From Oscillospiraceae bacterium (GTDB taxonomy: Bacteria > Bacillota > Clostridia > Oscillospirales > Oscillospiraceae), in the NCBI GenBank assembly GCA_017508045.1, contig JAFVZT010000027.1, forward strand, positions 1 to 64,000: a stretch of 64,000 nt of DNA. The letters run 5' to 3'. The position numbers and the translations under genes were made by a program. Below the pieces are notes generated by a model that saw nothing but the letters and a program-made list of their open reading frames with translations, made no database searches and was not told the DNA's origin. Below, piece after piece: positions 42,023-52,195 of the stretch; the stretch's first letter is position 1, and each line of letters starts with the position of its first letter.

Positions 42023-43363
42023 TTATAAATCAATCTCTGCAAGAGCAATTTTTCCGTAGTTGACTTCAATGGGAAGCTTATCCATTTCTGCTTCAACCAA
42101 CTCCGAGCAACGCTCTGAAAGCAATTGTGTTTCAGCAGCATAAGACCAGTGTGGCTCGCCTTCGACAAAGTACATAATGTGGTAGCCTTTATAATGGTCA
42201 TAATCTGCTTTAACAATACCCACGTCACCGGTCTTGCGTTCGGCGTCGATTGCCCAGGCTTCAAAAGCCTCCGTCATACCGGAGTCCTTGTAGATGCCGT
42301 CATACAGACCGCCGGCGGTCTTGGAGCCTTCGTCTTCTGTATAGGTTTCAACCAGCTTTCCAAAGCTTTCTTCTGTGGCATCTCCTGTCTGCCATTCCTT
42401 CAAAATCTTTTCCGCTTGTGCATAGCAGGCTGCCCATTCGGCTTCGGAATAAGTGACTTTTCCGGTGGTTTCATCCGTCGTTCCACCCTCGGGACAGACC
42501 AAAATATGACGAACTGCGGAAATCAAACCGCTTTCCTTTGTAATGCCTTGTTCCTTAAATGTTGCTTCATTCTCTGTAAAATACGTGTTGACCTCATCCT
42601 CGGTGGGGCGCAGGCTCTCGGAAACTGTATTGAAATAATCCGTAACCAGGAAATTCAAGCGAATAAAGTCCATATAAATCTCTTGGTTACAGTTTGGACC
42701 AATTACATTCTTTAAAAGCTCGTCCACAGTTTCATAATCCGAATCCTTGGCCTCCTTCTCCAAATCTGCAGGCATTTCATCCAAAGCCTTTTGCCAGTCC
42801 TCTGATAAAACATGGCCGGCTTTCTCTGCCAAAATGCCCATAGTCTGATATCTATGCCAGGTTTCTACCGCTATATTAATGAAGTATTGCTCCCAGGTTA
42901 GGGACTCATCGTAATAGCATTTCTGTTCACTCAGCGGCTTGGTGTAATCCAGTCCAATATAACTGGCGTAGCTGCCGTAATAGTTAAGAAAATCTGTTAC
43001 CTGCATATAGTAATAGATTTGCAGCTGCGCATTTGTCAGCTCCTTGCCGCCCGCTGTGGCAATTACCGTATTGGCTTTATTGGTTGCCTTTTTATCGGAA
43101 ACGGTATAGTTGTCCTTTTTTAAGATAGTGTTCTCTCTGGGTAAAATATCCACGCCCAAAGCGAGTAAAAGCACAACTGCAAGTGCAGCCAATGCTGTAA
43201 CCGCGCCGATAACGCCCAGCACCAAGGGCCAGACCTTTTTCTTTGTCTCCTTGGAAGGAAACAAATCAAACACCTGTTCATCCATATCGTATATAGGCTT
43301 TCCGCAGTAGGGACAGAGCTTAAAGTCTTCCTGTACCTTTGCATTACAGTATTTACAATTCAT
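42023..43363 (-). CDS. Zinc-ribbon membrane-anchored parvulin-type PPIase
   Basis: A 446-residue protein with an unusual order: a cytoplasmic zinc ribbon (CKYC at 3-6, CPYC at 17-20), one membrane helix (about 46-70), then an extracytoplasmic SurA/PrsA-like helical domain (about 95-260) and a parvulin domain (about 270-400) with SAVRHILVCPEGG and the closing GYHIMYFVEG. It probably assists folding of exported proteins. No lipobox, so not a classical PrsA lipoprotein. The ATG at 43363 fits best with GAGGA upstream. Confidence 0.82.
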   Translation of the reverse strand: MNCKYCNAKVQEDFKLCPYCGKPIYDMDEQVFDLFPSKETKKKVWPLVLGVIGAVTALAALAVVLLLALGVDILPRENTILKKDNYTVSDKKATNKANTVIATAGGKELTNAQLQIYYYMQVTDFLNYYGSYASYIGLDYTKPLSEQKCYYDESLTWEQYFINIAVETWHRYQTMGILAEKAGHVLSEDWQKALDEMPADLEKEAKDSDYETVDELLKNVIGPNCNQEIYMDFIRLNFLVTDYFNTVSESLRPTEDEVNTYFTENEATFKEQGITKESGLISAVRHILVCPEGGTTDETTGKVTYSEAEWAACYAQAEKILKEWQTGDATEESFGKLVETYTEDEGSKTAGGLYDGIYKDSGMTEAFEAWAIDAERKTGDVGIVKADYDHYKGYHIMYFVEGEPHWSYAAETQLLSERCSELVEAEMDKLPIEVNYGKIALAEIDL

Positions 43364-43484
43364 GAGCATCCTCATTTCTCCAGGATTTATGGCAATGATG
43401 GGAATATTTTACCACGGGTAATTTGTAATTGCAAGAAAATTCATATGAATTGTTTGTGAACAAGGAAAACCTTTGGATAAGTCC

Positions 43485-43513
43485 TTGCAATATCGTATAA
43501 AAAATGTTATTAT
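43485..43513 (+). promoter_or_regulatory. Promoter of the miaB-mutS-mutL operon
   Basis: TTGCAA (43485-43490), 17 bases, TATTAT (43508-43513), followed by TAGGAG before the miaB ATG. Confidence 0.65.
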
Positions 43514-43549
43514 CTAGAATTGAGATAGTTTAACTTTAGGAGTTTTCCA

Positions 43550-44962
43550 ATGAAACAAAGAACAACAATCATTGCGGATGTTCAATTAGAAGAACAGCTT
43601 GCTTTTTGTGATAAAATCCGTGGATACTGGCACGAAAAAAATATCGTACCGACAGCATATGTTGAAACCTACGGCTGTCAGCAGAACGAAGCGGATTCTG
43701 AACGCATTCGCGGCATATTGAGCGAAAGCGGCTACGCCATTACCGATAATGCTGAGGGTGCGGATGTGGTGGTTATGAACACCTGTGCCATCCGGGAACA
43801 TGCCGAGCAGCGCGTATTTGGTAATCTGGGGGCATTGACCCACACCAAGCGCCGTCATCCTCGTCAAAAGATCTTTTTATGCGGCTGCATGGCCGGACAG
43901 GACCATGTGGTACAACGCATCAAAAAGAGCTTCCCTCATGTCGACGGTGTGTTTTCAACCCATCACTTATGGCAATTCCCTGAGATTTTGCATCGTGTGC
44001 TTACGGTGGGCAAGCGTACCTATTATGTAGAGGATGAAGCCGGTTCCATTGCAGAGGGTCTGCCCCAGCTTCGGGATAATATGCTAAAAGCATGGGTTTC
44101 CATTATGTATGGCTGCAACAACTTCTGCACCTACTGTATTGTACCCTATGTCCGAGGTCGGGAAAGAAGCCGCAAATGTGAGGATATTTTGGCTGAATGC
44201 CGCACACTAATTGAAAGCGGCACAAAGGAAATTACGCTGCTGGGTCAGAACGTAAACTCCTACGGCAAGGATTTGGAGGAAAACATTGACTTTTCAGACC
44301 TTTTAACCCGTATTGCGGAAATACCCGGCGATTTTCTCATCCGCTTTATGACCAGCCATCCGCGGGACGCAGGAAAGAAACTGTTTGACACTATGGCTGC
44401 TTCCTCCAAAATTGCAAAGCAGCTGCACCTGCCCTTTCAGTCCGGCTCCAGCCGTGTGTTGAAGGCTATGAACCGGCATTATGATCGGGAAAAATATTTA
44501 AATCTGGTAGAATATGCCAAATCTGTTATGCCGGAGTTGGTGCTTACCTCTGATGTAATTGTGGGCTTCCCCGGAGAAACCGAAGAAGAATTTGAAGAGA
44601 CAATCTCCTTGATTGAGCAGGTTCGCTACGATTCCTTGTTCACCTTTATTTTCTCACCCAGAGTGGGAACACCGGCAGCTTCTATGGTTGATCCCACTAC
44701 AAAAGAAGAGAAAAACCGCCGATTTGACAGGCTGTGCGCTGTGCAGAACCGTATTTCCGAGGATATCCACACAGGATACATCGGTAAAACAATGCGCTGT
44801 CTGATAGACGGACAGGATAACGAATTTCTTACCGCCCGTACCGAAGGCGGACGACTTGTTCGCCTACACGGATCAGAAGCGTTAATCGGACAGTTTAAAG
44901 ATATCACCATTACCGGTGCCACCACCTGGAGTCTTACAGGATCGCTTGTAGGAAAGGAATAA
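43550..44962 (+). CDS. miaB: tRNA-2-methylthio-N6-dimethylallyladenosine synthase
   Basis: A 470-residue radical-SAM methylthiotransferase acting on i6A37 of tRNA. The N-terminal UPF0004 domain (about 38-150) starts YVETYGCQQNEADSE and holds a second Fe-S cluster. The radical SAM motif CNNFCTYCIVPYVRGRE gives the CxxxCxxC ligands (about 188-195). A C-terminal TRAM domain (about 400-465) follows. miaA, which makes its substrate i6A, lies in the same operon. mutS follows after 5 bases. Confidence 0.95.
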   Translation: MKQRTTIIADVQLEEQLAFCDKIRGYWHEKNIVPTAYVETYGCQQNEADSERIRGILSESGYAITDNAEGADVVVMNTCAIREHAEQRVFGNLGALTHTKRRHPRQKIFLCGCMAGQDHVVQRIKKSFPHVDGVFSTHHLWQFPEILHRVLTVGKRTYYVEDEAGSIAEGLPQLRDNMLKAWVSIMYGCNNFCTYCIVPYVRGRERSRKCEDILAECRTLIESGTKEITLLGQNVNSYGKDLEENIDFSDLLTRIAEIPGDFLIRFMTSHPRDAGKKLFDTMAASSKIAKQLHLPFQSGSSRVLKAMNRHYDREKYLNLVEYAKSVMPELVLTSDVIVGFPGETEEEFEETISLIEQVRYDSLFTFIFSPRVGTPAASMVDPTTKEEKNRRFDRLCAVQNRISEDIHTGYIGKTMRCLIDGQDNEFLTARTEGGRLVRLHGSEALIGQFKDITITGATTWSLTGSLVGKE

Positions 44963-44967
44963 ATTAA

Positions 44968-47571
44968 ATGGCTAATGAAAACAACGAGCTGACCCCTATG
45001 AAGCGGCAGTATAACGCCATAAAAGAGAATAACAAGGACTGCATTTTGTTCTTCCGCCTTGGCGATTTTTACGAAATGTTTGACGAGGATGCCAAGCTTG
45101 CCGCCAAGGAACTGGATTTAACGTTAACCACCCGTGATCGCAAAAAACCAAAAGAAGAGCAAACGCCTATGTGCGGTGTTCCCTATCATTCTGTGGATGC
45201 CTATATTGCCCGACTGGTTGCAAAAGGCTATAAGGTAGCCATTTGCGAGCAGATGGAAGATCCGGCTTTGGCAAAAGGAATTGTGCAGCGTGATATTAGC
45301 CGGATTGTTACCCCCGGTACAGTTACAGAGAGCTGTATGCTGGACGAAAGTAAGAATAACTATATGGCGTGTCTATACGGTGAAAACAAAAAATACGGAC
45401 TAGCATTCTGTGACGTCTCCACCGGTGCGTTTTTTGTAACCGTATGCTCGGATGCCCAGTCAGCTGCATCAGAGTTAGGAAGATTCTCCCCCTCAGAGGT
45501 TATTCGTGGCGGTGACAATGTCCACGACCCCATCTTGGAGGATGCCTTGTTTCATAAGCTCGACTGCTGTATTGACGAGGGCAAACCGGAGCAGTTTGAT
45601 TTAGTAAATGCGCAGACCCTGTTGGAAAAGCACTTCTGCTTGCCTTTGGCACAGCTGGGCTTGACCGGACTGCCTGCCGCTGCCATTGCAGCTGGCACGC
45701 TCCTTGAAACGCTGCAATTTGTTCAGAAAAATGACCTGCAGCATATTCGCCTGCTTCAGTATTATACCACCGGTCGGTTTATGGAACTGGATTTGGACGC
45801 CCGGAGAAATCTGGAGTTAACGGAAACTCTGCGGAGCAAGGAAAAAAAGGGTACGCTATTATGGGTGCTGGACAAAACCCGCACCGCAATGGGCAGCAGA
45901 ACGCTCCGCAGCTGGCTGGAAAAGCCGTTGCTTGACCCTGCGGAAATCGGTCGCAGACAGTCGGCTGTTGAAGAGCTGGTCAACGCCACCGTCTGCCGCG
46001 GAGAATTAGCAGACGCTTTGTCTGATGTTACCGATTTGGAACGTGTCACCTCCCGGATTGTAACCGGAACAGTAAATTGCCGTGACCTTTTAGGGCTTGC
46101 ACAGGGTCTGCGTTCCCTGCCGCTGGTAAAGGCGCGCTTAAAGCAGTTGGATTCATCCCTGCTGCTTAAGCTGGAGCAGGCCATTGACCCGCTGACCGAT
46201 TGTGCGGATTTGATTGAAAATACCATTATAGACGATCCTCCCCTGACTGTTCGGGAAGGCGGTATCATCCGACCCGGTGCCAATGCAGAAGCAGACCGCC
46301 TTCGGGATATTATGAACGGTGGCAAAGGCACAATTGCGGCTATCGAGGCCTCCGAACGGGAGAAAACCGGGATACGTACCCTAAAGGTCAGCTATAACCG
46401 AGTGTTTGGTTATTATATCGAGGTATCCAAATCCTTTATAGACCAGGTTCCTGACCACTATATCCGCAAGCAAACTCTGGCAAACTGTGAGCGCTACATT
46501 ACACAGGAGCTGAAAGAGTTGGAAGACCAGGTCCTTAATGCAAAAGACCGTCTGACTGCGCTTGAATATCAGATTTTTACTAATTTACGGGAACATCTGG
46601 CTCGGCAGACCGCCAGAATCCAAGGCTCAGCCGCTGCTGTAGCCGCAGCGGATGCTCTGTGCTCTTTGGCTGTTGTTGCTGCAAAATGGGGCTACTGCCG
46701 TCCTGAAATTACCCTTGGGAGCGAAATCTCCATTACTGACGGTCGCCATCCGGTTGTAGAGCAGGTACTTAAGGACAGTCTGTTCGTCCCCAATGACACG
46801 CAGTTGGGAGCAAAGGATAATCTGGTCTCCATTATTACAGGACCGAATATGGCGGGCAAATCTACCTATATGCGGCAGGTTGCGCTTATTGTGCTTATGG
46901 CACAAGTAGGATCCTTCGTACCTGCCAGAAGTGCAAAGATCGGAATTGTTGACCGTGTTTTTACCAGAATCGGTGCCAGCGATGACTTGGCCTCCGGTCA
47001 GTCTACCTTTATGGTAGAAATGGCAGAGGTTGCCTCCATTTTAAAATATGCAACCTCAAAAAGTCTTTTAATCCTTGATGAAATCGGCAGAGGAACCTCT
47101 ACCTACGATGGTATGTCCATTGCCAGGGCGGTGCTGGAATATGCCGCAAGCGCCCGGCATTTAGGGGCGAAAACCCTGTTCGCCACCCATTACCACGAGC
47201 TAAGCACCATTGAGGACGTGCTTGACAATGTTAAAAACTATAACATTGCGGTAAAAAAACGGGGAGATAAAATGATTTTCCTTCGAAAAATCGTACCCGG
47301 CGCAGCCGATGACAGCTATGGCATTGAGGTTGCCAAGCTGGCAGGTTTACCTGACAGTGTTATTTCCAGAGCAAAGGAAATACTGACGGAGCTGGAGCAG
47401 GAAGGCAGCGCGCCTGTAAAAGTTGCCAAGACAGAACCGAACGACCAAATCAGTATGCTGGATTTAAGCGTCCAGCAAATCCGCAGTGCTCTGGAAGCAA
47501 TCCGTGTGGAAACCCTTACGCCGATTGAAGCTATGAACGAGCTGTATAAGCTAAAGAAAATGCTGGAGTGA
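44968..47571 (+). CDS. mutS: DNA mismatch repair protein MutS
   Basis: An 867-residue mismatch sensor. The N-terminal mismatch-contacting Phe-x-Glu lies in GDFYEMFDED (about 32-41). The ATPase has Walker A GPNMAGKSTYM (about 625-635) and DEIGRGTSTYDG (about 704-715). Clamp and lever domains lie in between, with a C-terminal HTH dimerisation region. One base separates it from the CPBP gene, and mutL follows that gene. Confidence 0.97.
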   Translation: MANENNELTPMKRQYNAIKENNKDCILFFRLGDFYEMFDEDAKLAAKELDLTLTTRDRKKPKEEQTPMCGVPYHSVDAYIARLVAKGYKVAICEQMEDPALAKGIVQRDISRIVTPGTVTESCMLDESKNNYMACLYGENKKYGLAFCDVSTGAFFVTVCSDAQSAASELGRFSPSEVIRGGDNVHDPILEDALFHKLDCCIDEGKPEQFDLVNAQTLLEKHFCLPLAQLGLTGLPAAAIAAGTLLETLQFVQKNDLQHIRLLQYYTTGRFMELDLDARRNLELTETLRSKEKKGTLLWVLDKTRTAMGSRTLRSWLEKPLLDPAEIGRRQSAVEELVNATVCRGELADALSDVTDLERVTSRIVTGTVNCRDLLGLAQGLRSLPLVKARLKQLDSSLLLKLEQAIDPLTDCADLIENTIIDDPPLTVREGGIIRPGANAEADRLRDIMNGGKGTIAAIEASEREKTGIRTLKVSYNRVFGYYIEVSKSFIDQVPDHYIRKQTLANCERYITQELKELEDQVLNAKDRLTALEYQIFTNLREHLARQTARIQGSAAAVAAADALCSLAVVAAKWGYCRPEITLGSEISITDGRHPVVEQVLKDSLFVPNDTQLGAKDNLVSIITGPNMAGKSTYMRQVALIVLMAQVGSFVPARSAKIGIVDRVFTRIGASDDLASGQSTFMVEMAEVASILKYATSKSLLILDEIGRGTSTYDGMSIARAVLEYAASARHLGAKTLFATHYHELSTIEDVLDNVKNYNIAVKKRGDKMIFLRKIVPGAADDSYGIEVAKLAGLPDSVISRAKEILTELEQEGSAPVKVAKTEPNDQISMLDLSVQQIRSALEAIRVETLTPIEAMNELYKLKKMLE

Positions 47572-47572
47572 T

Positions 47573-48262
47573 ATGAAAAAGCTTACCATATCTATGACAC
47601 GCACCGAAACCGCATTCGGAATATTTTACTTAGGTATCCAACTTCTTGTGCTGCCCTACCTTCTTGTGTTGGGAAACCGGATTTTTGGAAACGCTCTGTC
47701 GAAGGTACAACTGAATTTTCTGTTCTTCGCCATTGATTTTATCTGTATCGCTGCAATCTTTCGAGGGTTTCTAAAAAAATCTGCAGTTTTCAGCTTGGAA
47801 CACCCCTGGCGGATATTGCGCTACGCAGGTTGCGGGTTGCTTCTGTACTGGGCAGGAAGCTTTCTTGTAAATGTAGTAATTTTAAATGTATATCCGGTTT
47901 TTTCCAATGTTAATGACCAATCCATTTTAGAACTCGCCAAAGAAAATTATTCTCTAATGGCAATTGGCACAGTATTTCTTGTTCCTGTGGTAGAAGAAAC
48001 ACTGCATCGAGGTGTAATTTTCGGTACACTGTACCGGGTAAGCCCTCTTGTGGGCTATCTGGTTTCTACTCTGATATTCAGTGCATTACACATCATCAGT
48101 TATATAAATGCCTTCTCCCCTTTACTTTTATTACTGTGTTTCCTCCAGTACATTCCTGCAGGCTTATGCCTGGCCTGGGCCTATGTAAAAGCAGATTCTA
48201 TTTGGGCGCCTATCTTAATACACATAGCTATTAATCAACTCGGTGTTCTTGCAATGAGGTGA
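47573..48262 (+). CDS. CPBP family intramembrane metalloprotease
   Basis: A 229-residue protein with about seven membrane segments. The catalytic motifs of CPBP/Abi proteases are present: EETLHRGVIFGTLYR (about 143-157, EExxxR), SALHIISY (about 171-178) and HIAINQLG (about 217-224). Such proteases relate to prenyl-protein CAAX peptidases; in Firmicutes they can process peptides or confer bacteriocin immunity. Its insertion between mutS and mutL is the only odd point. Substrate unknown. Confidence 0.85.
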   Translation: MKKLTISMTRTETAFGIFYLGIQLLVLPYLLVLGNRIFGNALSKVQLNFLFFAIDFICIAAIFRGFLKKSAVFSLEHPWRILRYAGCGLLLYWAGSFLVNVVILNVYPVFSNVNDQSILELAKENYSLMAIGTVFLVPVVEETLHRGVIFGTLYRVSPLVGYLVSTLIFSALHIISYINAFSPLLLLLCFLQYIPAGLCLAWAYVKADSIWAPILIHIAINQLGVLAMR

Positions 48263-48267
48263 AACAT

Positions 48268-50157
48268 ATGCCAAAAATCATACAATTATCCCCCTATGTG
48301 GCAAATTTAATTGCTGCCGGTGAGGTTGTGGAGCGTCCTGCCAGCGTTGTCAAGGAGCTTCTGGAAAACGCCGTTGATGCTGGAGCTACCCAGGTTACCA
48401 TAGAAATCCGTGACGGTGGTATGACCTTTTTGCGGGTTACTGACAATGGCTGCGGTATGGCCGCTGAGGATGCACGGACTGCCTTTTTGCGCCACGCAAC
48501 CTCAAAGCTGCGCAATGCCGAGGATTTATCTGCAATCCGTACAATGGGTTTTCGCGGAGAAGCTTTGGCGGCAATAGCCTCTGTCAGCCGCATTGATCTA
48601 ATGACAAAGACAAAAGACACCATTGGCGGTACAAGTCTCACCTTGGAGGCCGGTGTTATTCTGGAGGAGACGGAAGCCGGCTGTCCCGATGGGACTACGA
48701 TCATCGTCCGGGATTTGTTCTTTAATACCCCGGCAAGAATGAAATTTATGAAATCCGACACCGTAGAAGGCGGTAAAGTAACACTGGCTGTACAGCTGCA
48801 GGCACTGGCACATCCGGAGGTGGCGTTTCGTTTCCTGAGAGATGGCAAAGAAATCCTGTCTACCCCCGGTACCGGAAAATTAGAGGCAGCTGTTTATTGC
48901 GTTTACGGTCGTGACGGCGGAAAAATGGTGCAGGTTGACAGCAATTGGGATTCTTATTTTCTTACCGGCTACGTATCCAAACCAACGGATGCCCGCCCCA
49001 GCCGTAGCTTGCAAACCTTTTTTGTCAACGGACGGCCTGTAAAATCCCGAATTTTGATTGCTGCCTTTGAGGAAGCCTATCGCAATCAGCTTATGGTTGG
49101 AAAATTTCCTGCCTGTGTTTTGCATTTAACCTTGCCGGCTAATCTTGTGGATGTAAATGTCCATCCTGCGAAAACCGAAGTGAAATTTCTCAATGAAAAG
49201 GCTGTTTTTGACTGCATACATTACGGCGTCCTCGGTGCGTTAAATAAAACCACCGACCGCCCACAGATACAGTTTAAGCCAGCTGCAGCTACACCATCCG
49301 TCACACCTACGGCTACACCTGCTCCTAAAAAGCAGGAGGGCTTCTTCCGCACCATGACTGCGCAGGAGTTTAAACAGTTTTCTTCTGCAATGACAGAAGC
49401 CCCCAAACCAAAACAGGAAGCGGCAGTTGCTACTGCTCAAAAAATTGAGCGAGCTGTTAGTCAACCTGTCAAGGAACAGGTTATGATTCCCTCCGCTGTT
49501 GCTGCTATGCCACAGCTTGTTAAAACTACGCCACCTATCCAACAAGAACCGGAACTTTGCGAGCAAACTAAGCTGCCAATGCCTGAAGAAAAAGCATGGC
49601 GCATTGTTGGCGAACTGTACCGTACCTACATTATTGTTGAGCAAGGTGATGAAGCGTTTTTAATTGATAAACACGCCGCTCACGAGCGCATTCTTTTTGA
49701 AAAGCTAAAGAAAAAGCAAGAAGCAATCAGCTCCCAGGCCTTACTTACTCCTCTGCCCTGCCGTCTTTCTGCCGACTGTGCAGCGTTGCTGCTTGCCAAC
49801 AGTGAGCTGCTGACAGAGCTGGGCTTTGAAATTGATGAATTCGGTGACAATACCATTTTGGTGCGGCAGATTCCCATGGACTTAGCACCTGAGGACGCGG
49901 AAGACGCTTTGGAAGCTTTGGCTGCAAATTTACAAAACGGGCGCCGTGAGAAAGCTGCCAACGTTCGGGATGAACTGCTTCATACCGTTGCCTGCAAGGC
50001 AGCCATAAAAGCCGGCTGGCATACCGATGATAAAGAATTATTGGCACTCGCCAAGGAGGTTATGGCTCGGGAGGATTTGAAATATTGTCCTCATGGCAGA
50101 CCCATTTGCGTAACCTTAAGTAAAAAGCAATTGGAGAAGCAATTTAAGCGCAGCTAG
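48268..50157 (+). CDS. mutL: DNA mismatch repair protein MutL
   Basis: A 629-residue GHKL ATPase and endonuclease that acts after MutS. ATPase motifs are ELLENAVDAGAT (about 30-41), DNGCGM (about 57-62) and GFRGEALAAI. A variable Pro/Gln/Thr-rich linker (about 335-445) leads to the dimerisation/nuclease part with DKHAAHERILFE (about 470-481) and CPHGRP (about 610-615), the metal-dependent nicking site expected in bacteria without MutH. The ATG at 48268 with GAGGTG upstream is preferred over a GTG 9 bases earlier. Confidence 0.95.
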   Translation: MPKIIQLSPYVANLIAAGEVVERPASVVKELLENAVDAGATQVTIEIRDGGMTFLRVTDNGCGMAAEDARTAFLRHATSKLRNAEDLSAIRTMGFRGEALAAIASVSRIDLMTKTKDTIGGTSLTLEAGVILEETEAGCPDGTTIIVRDLFFNTPARMKFMKSDTVEGGKVTLAVQLQALAHPEVAFRFLRDGKEILSTPGTGKLEAAVYCVYGRDGGKMVQVDSNWDSYFLTGYVSKPTDARPSRSLQTFFVNGRPVKSRILIAAFEEAYRNQLMVGKFPACVLHLTLPANLVDVNVHPAKTEVKFLNEKAVFDCIHYGVLGALNKTTDRPQIQFKPAAATPSVTPTATPAPKKQEGFFRTMTAQEFKQFSSAMTEAPKPKQEAAVATAQKIERAVSQPVKEQVMIPSAVAAMPQLVKTTPPIQQEPELCEQTKLPMPEEKAWRIVGELYRTYIIVEQGDEAFLIDKHAAHERILFEKLKKKQEAISSQALLTPLPCRLSADCAALLLANSELLTELGFEIDEFGDNTILVRQIPMDLAPEDAEDALEALAANLQNGRREKAANVRDELLHTVACKAAIKAGWHTDDKELLALAKEVMAREDLKYCPHGRPICVTLSKKQLEKQFKRS

Positions 50158-50196
50158 GAAGAAATTCTGTGATGAACAGGAAAAGAGGCGTAACCT

Positions 50197-51129
50197 ATGA
50201 GTATTATTTGCATTGCCGGTCCAACCGCTTCCGGTAAAACCGCCCTTTCGGTGGCTCTGGCAAAAGAGCTTGGCGGTGAAGTGGTCTCCTGCGACTCTAT
50301 GCAGGTCTATCGCGGTATGAATATCGGCACTGCCAAGCCCACCCAAGAGGAAATGCAAGGCATTCCACACCATATGCTGGATGTTGCAGAGCCTTCGGAA
50401 GACTTCTCTGTCAGCCGATACTGTGAAATGGCAACCCCAATTGTAGAAGACATCCTTGCAAGGGGAAAACCGGTAATTATTGCCGGCGGCACCGGTCTTT
50501 ATATGGATGCATTAATAAGAGGCAACGCCTTTGCGCCCTGCCCCTCTACCGGTATGCGGGAACGCCTGGAGGCTCAGGCGGATGCCGAGGGTATGGAGGC
50601 TATGCACAAGCTTCTTTCCGGCATCGACCCGGAGACTTCAGCGCGACTGCATCTGGCAGACAGGAAACGAATCCTTCGTGCCTTGGAGATTTACTACGAA
50701 ACCGGGCAGACTATAACTGCCCACAATCAAAAAACGCAGCAAAAGCCGCCACGTTATCAAGCAATTTGGTTCGGCTTGGAGGATGTCAATCGGGAGGATT
50801 TATACCGCCGTATTGACAGTCGTGTAGTGACTATGGTGGAAAACGGTCTGATTCCTGAAATTCAAGGCCTGTTGGAAAAACGAATTCCGCAAAAATGTAC
50901 AGCTATGCAGGCCATCGGCTATAAGGAATTTGTTGACGCATTATCCGGCTTGTGTACAATCCAAGAAGCTATTACTCAGGTACAGCAAGCCTCCAGACGA
51001 TACGCCAAGCGTCAGCTGACATGGTTTCGCCGCAATTCACAGATGCACTGGCTGCGTCGCGCTGCCGGTGAACAAACGCAAGAAATTCTTATCCGCGCCC
51101 GACAGATTCTGGCGGATTTCGACAAATGA
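50197..51129 (+). CDS. miaA: tRNA dimethylallyltransferase
   Basis: A 310-residue enzyme that adds the isopentenyl group to A37. P-loop GPTASGKTALSVAL (about 7-20), then CDSMQVYRGMNIGTAKP (about 33-49), GGTGLYMDAL (about 96-105) and the C-terminal RRYAKRQLTWFRRN. It gives MiaB its substrate. AAAGAGG precedes the start. Confidence 0.95.
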   Translation: MSIICIAGPTASGKTALSVALAKELGGEVVSCDSMQVYRGMNIGTAKPTQEEMQGIPHHMLDVAEPSEDFSVSRYCEMATPIVEDILARGKPVIIAGGTGLYMDALIRGNAFAPCPSTGMRERLEAQADAEGMEAMHKLLSGIDPETSARLHLADRKRILRALEIYYETGQTITAHNQKTQQKPPRYQAIWFGLEDVNREDLYRRIDSRVVTMVENGLIPEIQGLLEKRIPQKCTAMQAIGYKEFVDALSGLCTIQEAITQVQQASRRYAKRQLTWFRRNSQMHWLRRAAGEQTQEILIRARQILADFDK

Positions 51130-51184
51130 ATAATGATAAGATTTATGTATCCCGTTGGGAATTTTAAAGAAAGAGGGAATACAT

Positions 51185-51406
51185 ATGTCTGAACAACTCA
51201 ATCTACAGGATGCCATTTTAAACGAGGTGCGGAAGGATAAGGTTCCGGTAACACTGTTTTTGATGAATGGCTTCCAGCTCCGGGGCGTTATCACCGGCTT
51301 TGACAGCTTTGTGGTGGTACTGGTGACTGACGGCAAGCAGCAAATGATTTACAAGCATGCCATCTCTACACTGGCCCCAATTCGCACCCTGAAAGCAGCA
51401 CAGTAA
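51185..51406 (+). CDS. hfq: RNA-binding protein Hfq
   Basis: A 73-residue Sm-fold RNA chaperone. Sm1 region [25 protein letters not shown] and Sm2 with YKHAISTL, the key KH pair at about 56-57. The ATG at 51185 is chosen since AAAGAGGGA lies before it; an upstream start would add 10 residues atypical of Hfq. It follows miaA, the usual Hfq neighbour, and closes the operon with a terminator. Confidence 0.93.
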   Translation: MSEQLNLQDAILNEVRKDKVPVTLFLMNGFQLRGVITGFDSFVVVLVTDGKQQMIYKHAISTLAPIRTLKAAQ

Positions 51407-51407
51407 C

Positions 51408-51442
51408 AAAAGGGCGACGGAGCATTGCTTCGTCGCCCTTTT
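51408..51442 (+). terminator. Terminator after hfq
   Basis: A 12-bp perfect stem AAAAGGGCGACG with its complement ending in TTTT, which closes the long miaB-hfq operon. Confidence 0.85.
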
Positions 51443-51468
51443 GCAGGACAGAGCAGAAAGGAGATACT

Positions 51469-52164
51469 ATGTCCATTGCCGAAAATGTCGCCGTCATTAA
51501 GCAAAAAATTTCCCAAGCAGCCATTGCAGCAGGCAGAAATCCGGAAGAAATTCTTCTATGTGCCGCTACCAAAATGAACAGCACAGAAAATGTCCGCCTT
51601 GCCATTCAGGCCGGTGTGGATTGCTGCGGAGAAAACCGCGTACAGGAATTAACGCAAAAGCTATCGGAGAACGCCTATACCGGTGTACCGATTCATTTTA
51701 TCGGACATCTGCAAACAAATAAGGTTCGGCAGGTTGTGGGAAAGGTTGGTCTGATACAAAGCGTTGACTCCCTGCGGCTTTTAGAGGCCATACAACTGGA
51801 GGCAGCTAAGCAGAATATTACACAAAATATTCTCTTAGAGGTCAACATAGGAAACGAAGAAAGTAAATCCGGATTTTCACCCCAGGAAATTGACACAATA
51901 TGTCAAAAAATGACACATTATCCCAACCTTCGACTGAAAGGGCTTATGGCAATACCGCCGATATCCCATTTTTCGGGAGAAAATCGCAAATTTTTTCAAG
52001 AAATGTTGCAGCTTTCTGTTGACATAACGGCAAAAAAATACGATAATGTATGTGTTGATATATTGTCTATGGGTATGTCCGATGATTACCTGGATGCTAT
52101 CGCCTGTGGCAGCACTATGATACGGGTGGGTACAGCAATTTTCGGACCCAGAAATTATCGATAA
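51469..52164 (+). CDS. YggS-family pyridoxal-phosphate homeostasis protein
   Basis: A 231-residue alanine-racemase-fold PLP carrier. The PLP lysine lies in LLCAATKMNS (Lys about 36) and the signature GENRVQELTQK follows; FIGHLQTNKVR (about 77-87) and the closing MGMSDDYLDAIACGSTMIRVGTAIFG match. In Firmicutes it precedes sepF at the end of the division cluster, as here. AAAGGAG precedes the start. Confidence 0.93.
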   Translation: MSIAENVAVIKQKISQAAIAAGRNPEEILLCAATKMNSTENVRLAIQAGVDCCGENRVQELTQKLSENAYTGVPIHFIGHLQTNKVRQVVGKVGLIQSVDSLRLLEAIQLEAAKQNITQNILLEVNIGNEESKSGFSPQEIDTICQKMTHYPNLRLKGLMAIPPISHFSGENRKFFQEMLQLSVDITAKKYDNVCVDILSMGMSDDYLDAIACGSTMIRVGTAIFGPRNYR

Positions 52165-52195
52165 TGATGCAAACATATTAGGAGGATAAAGACAA

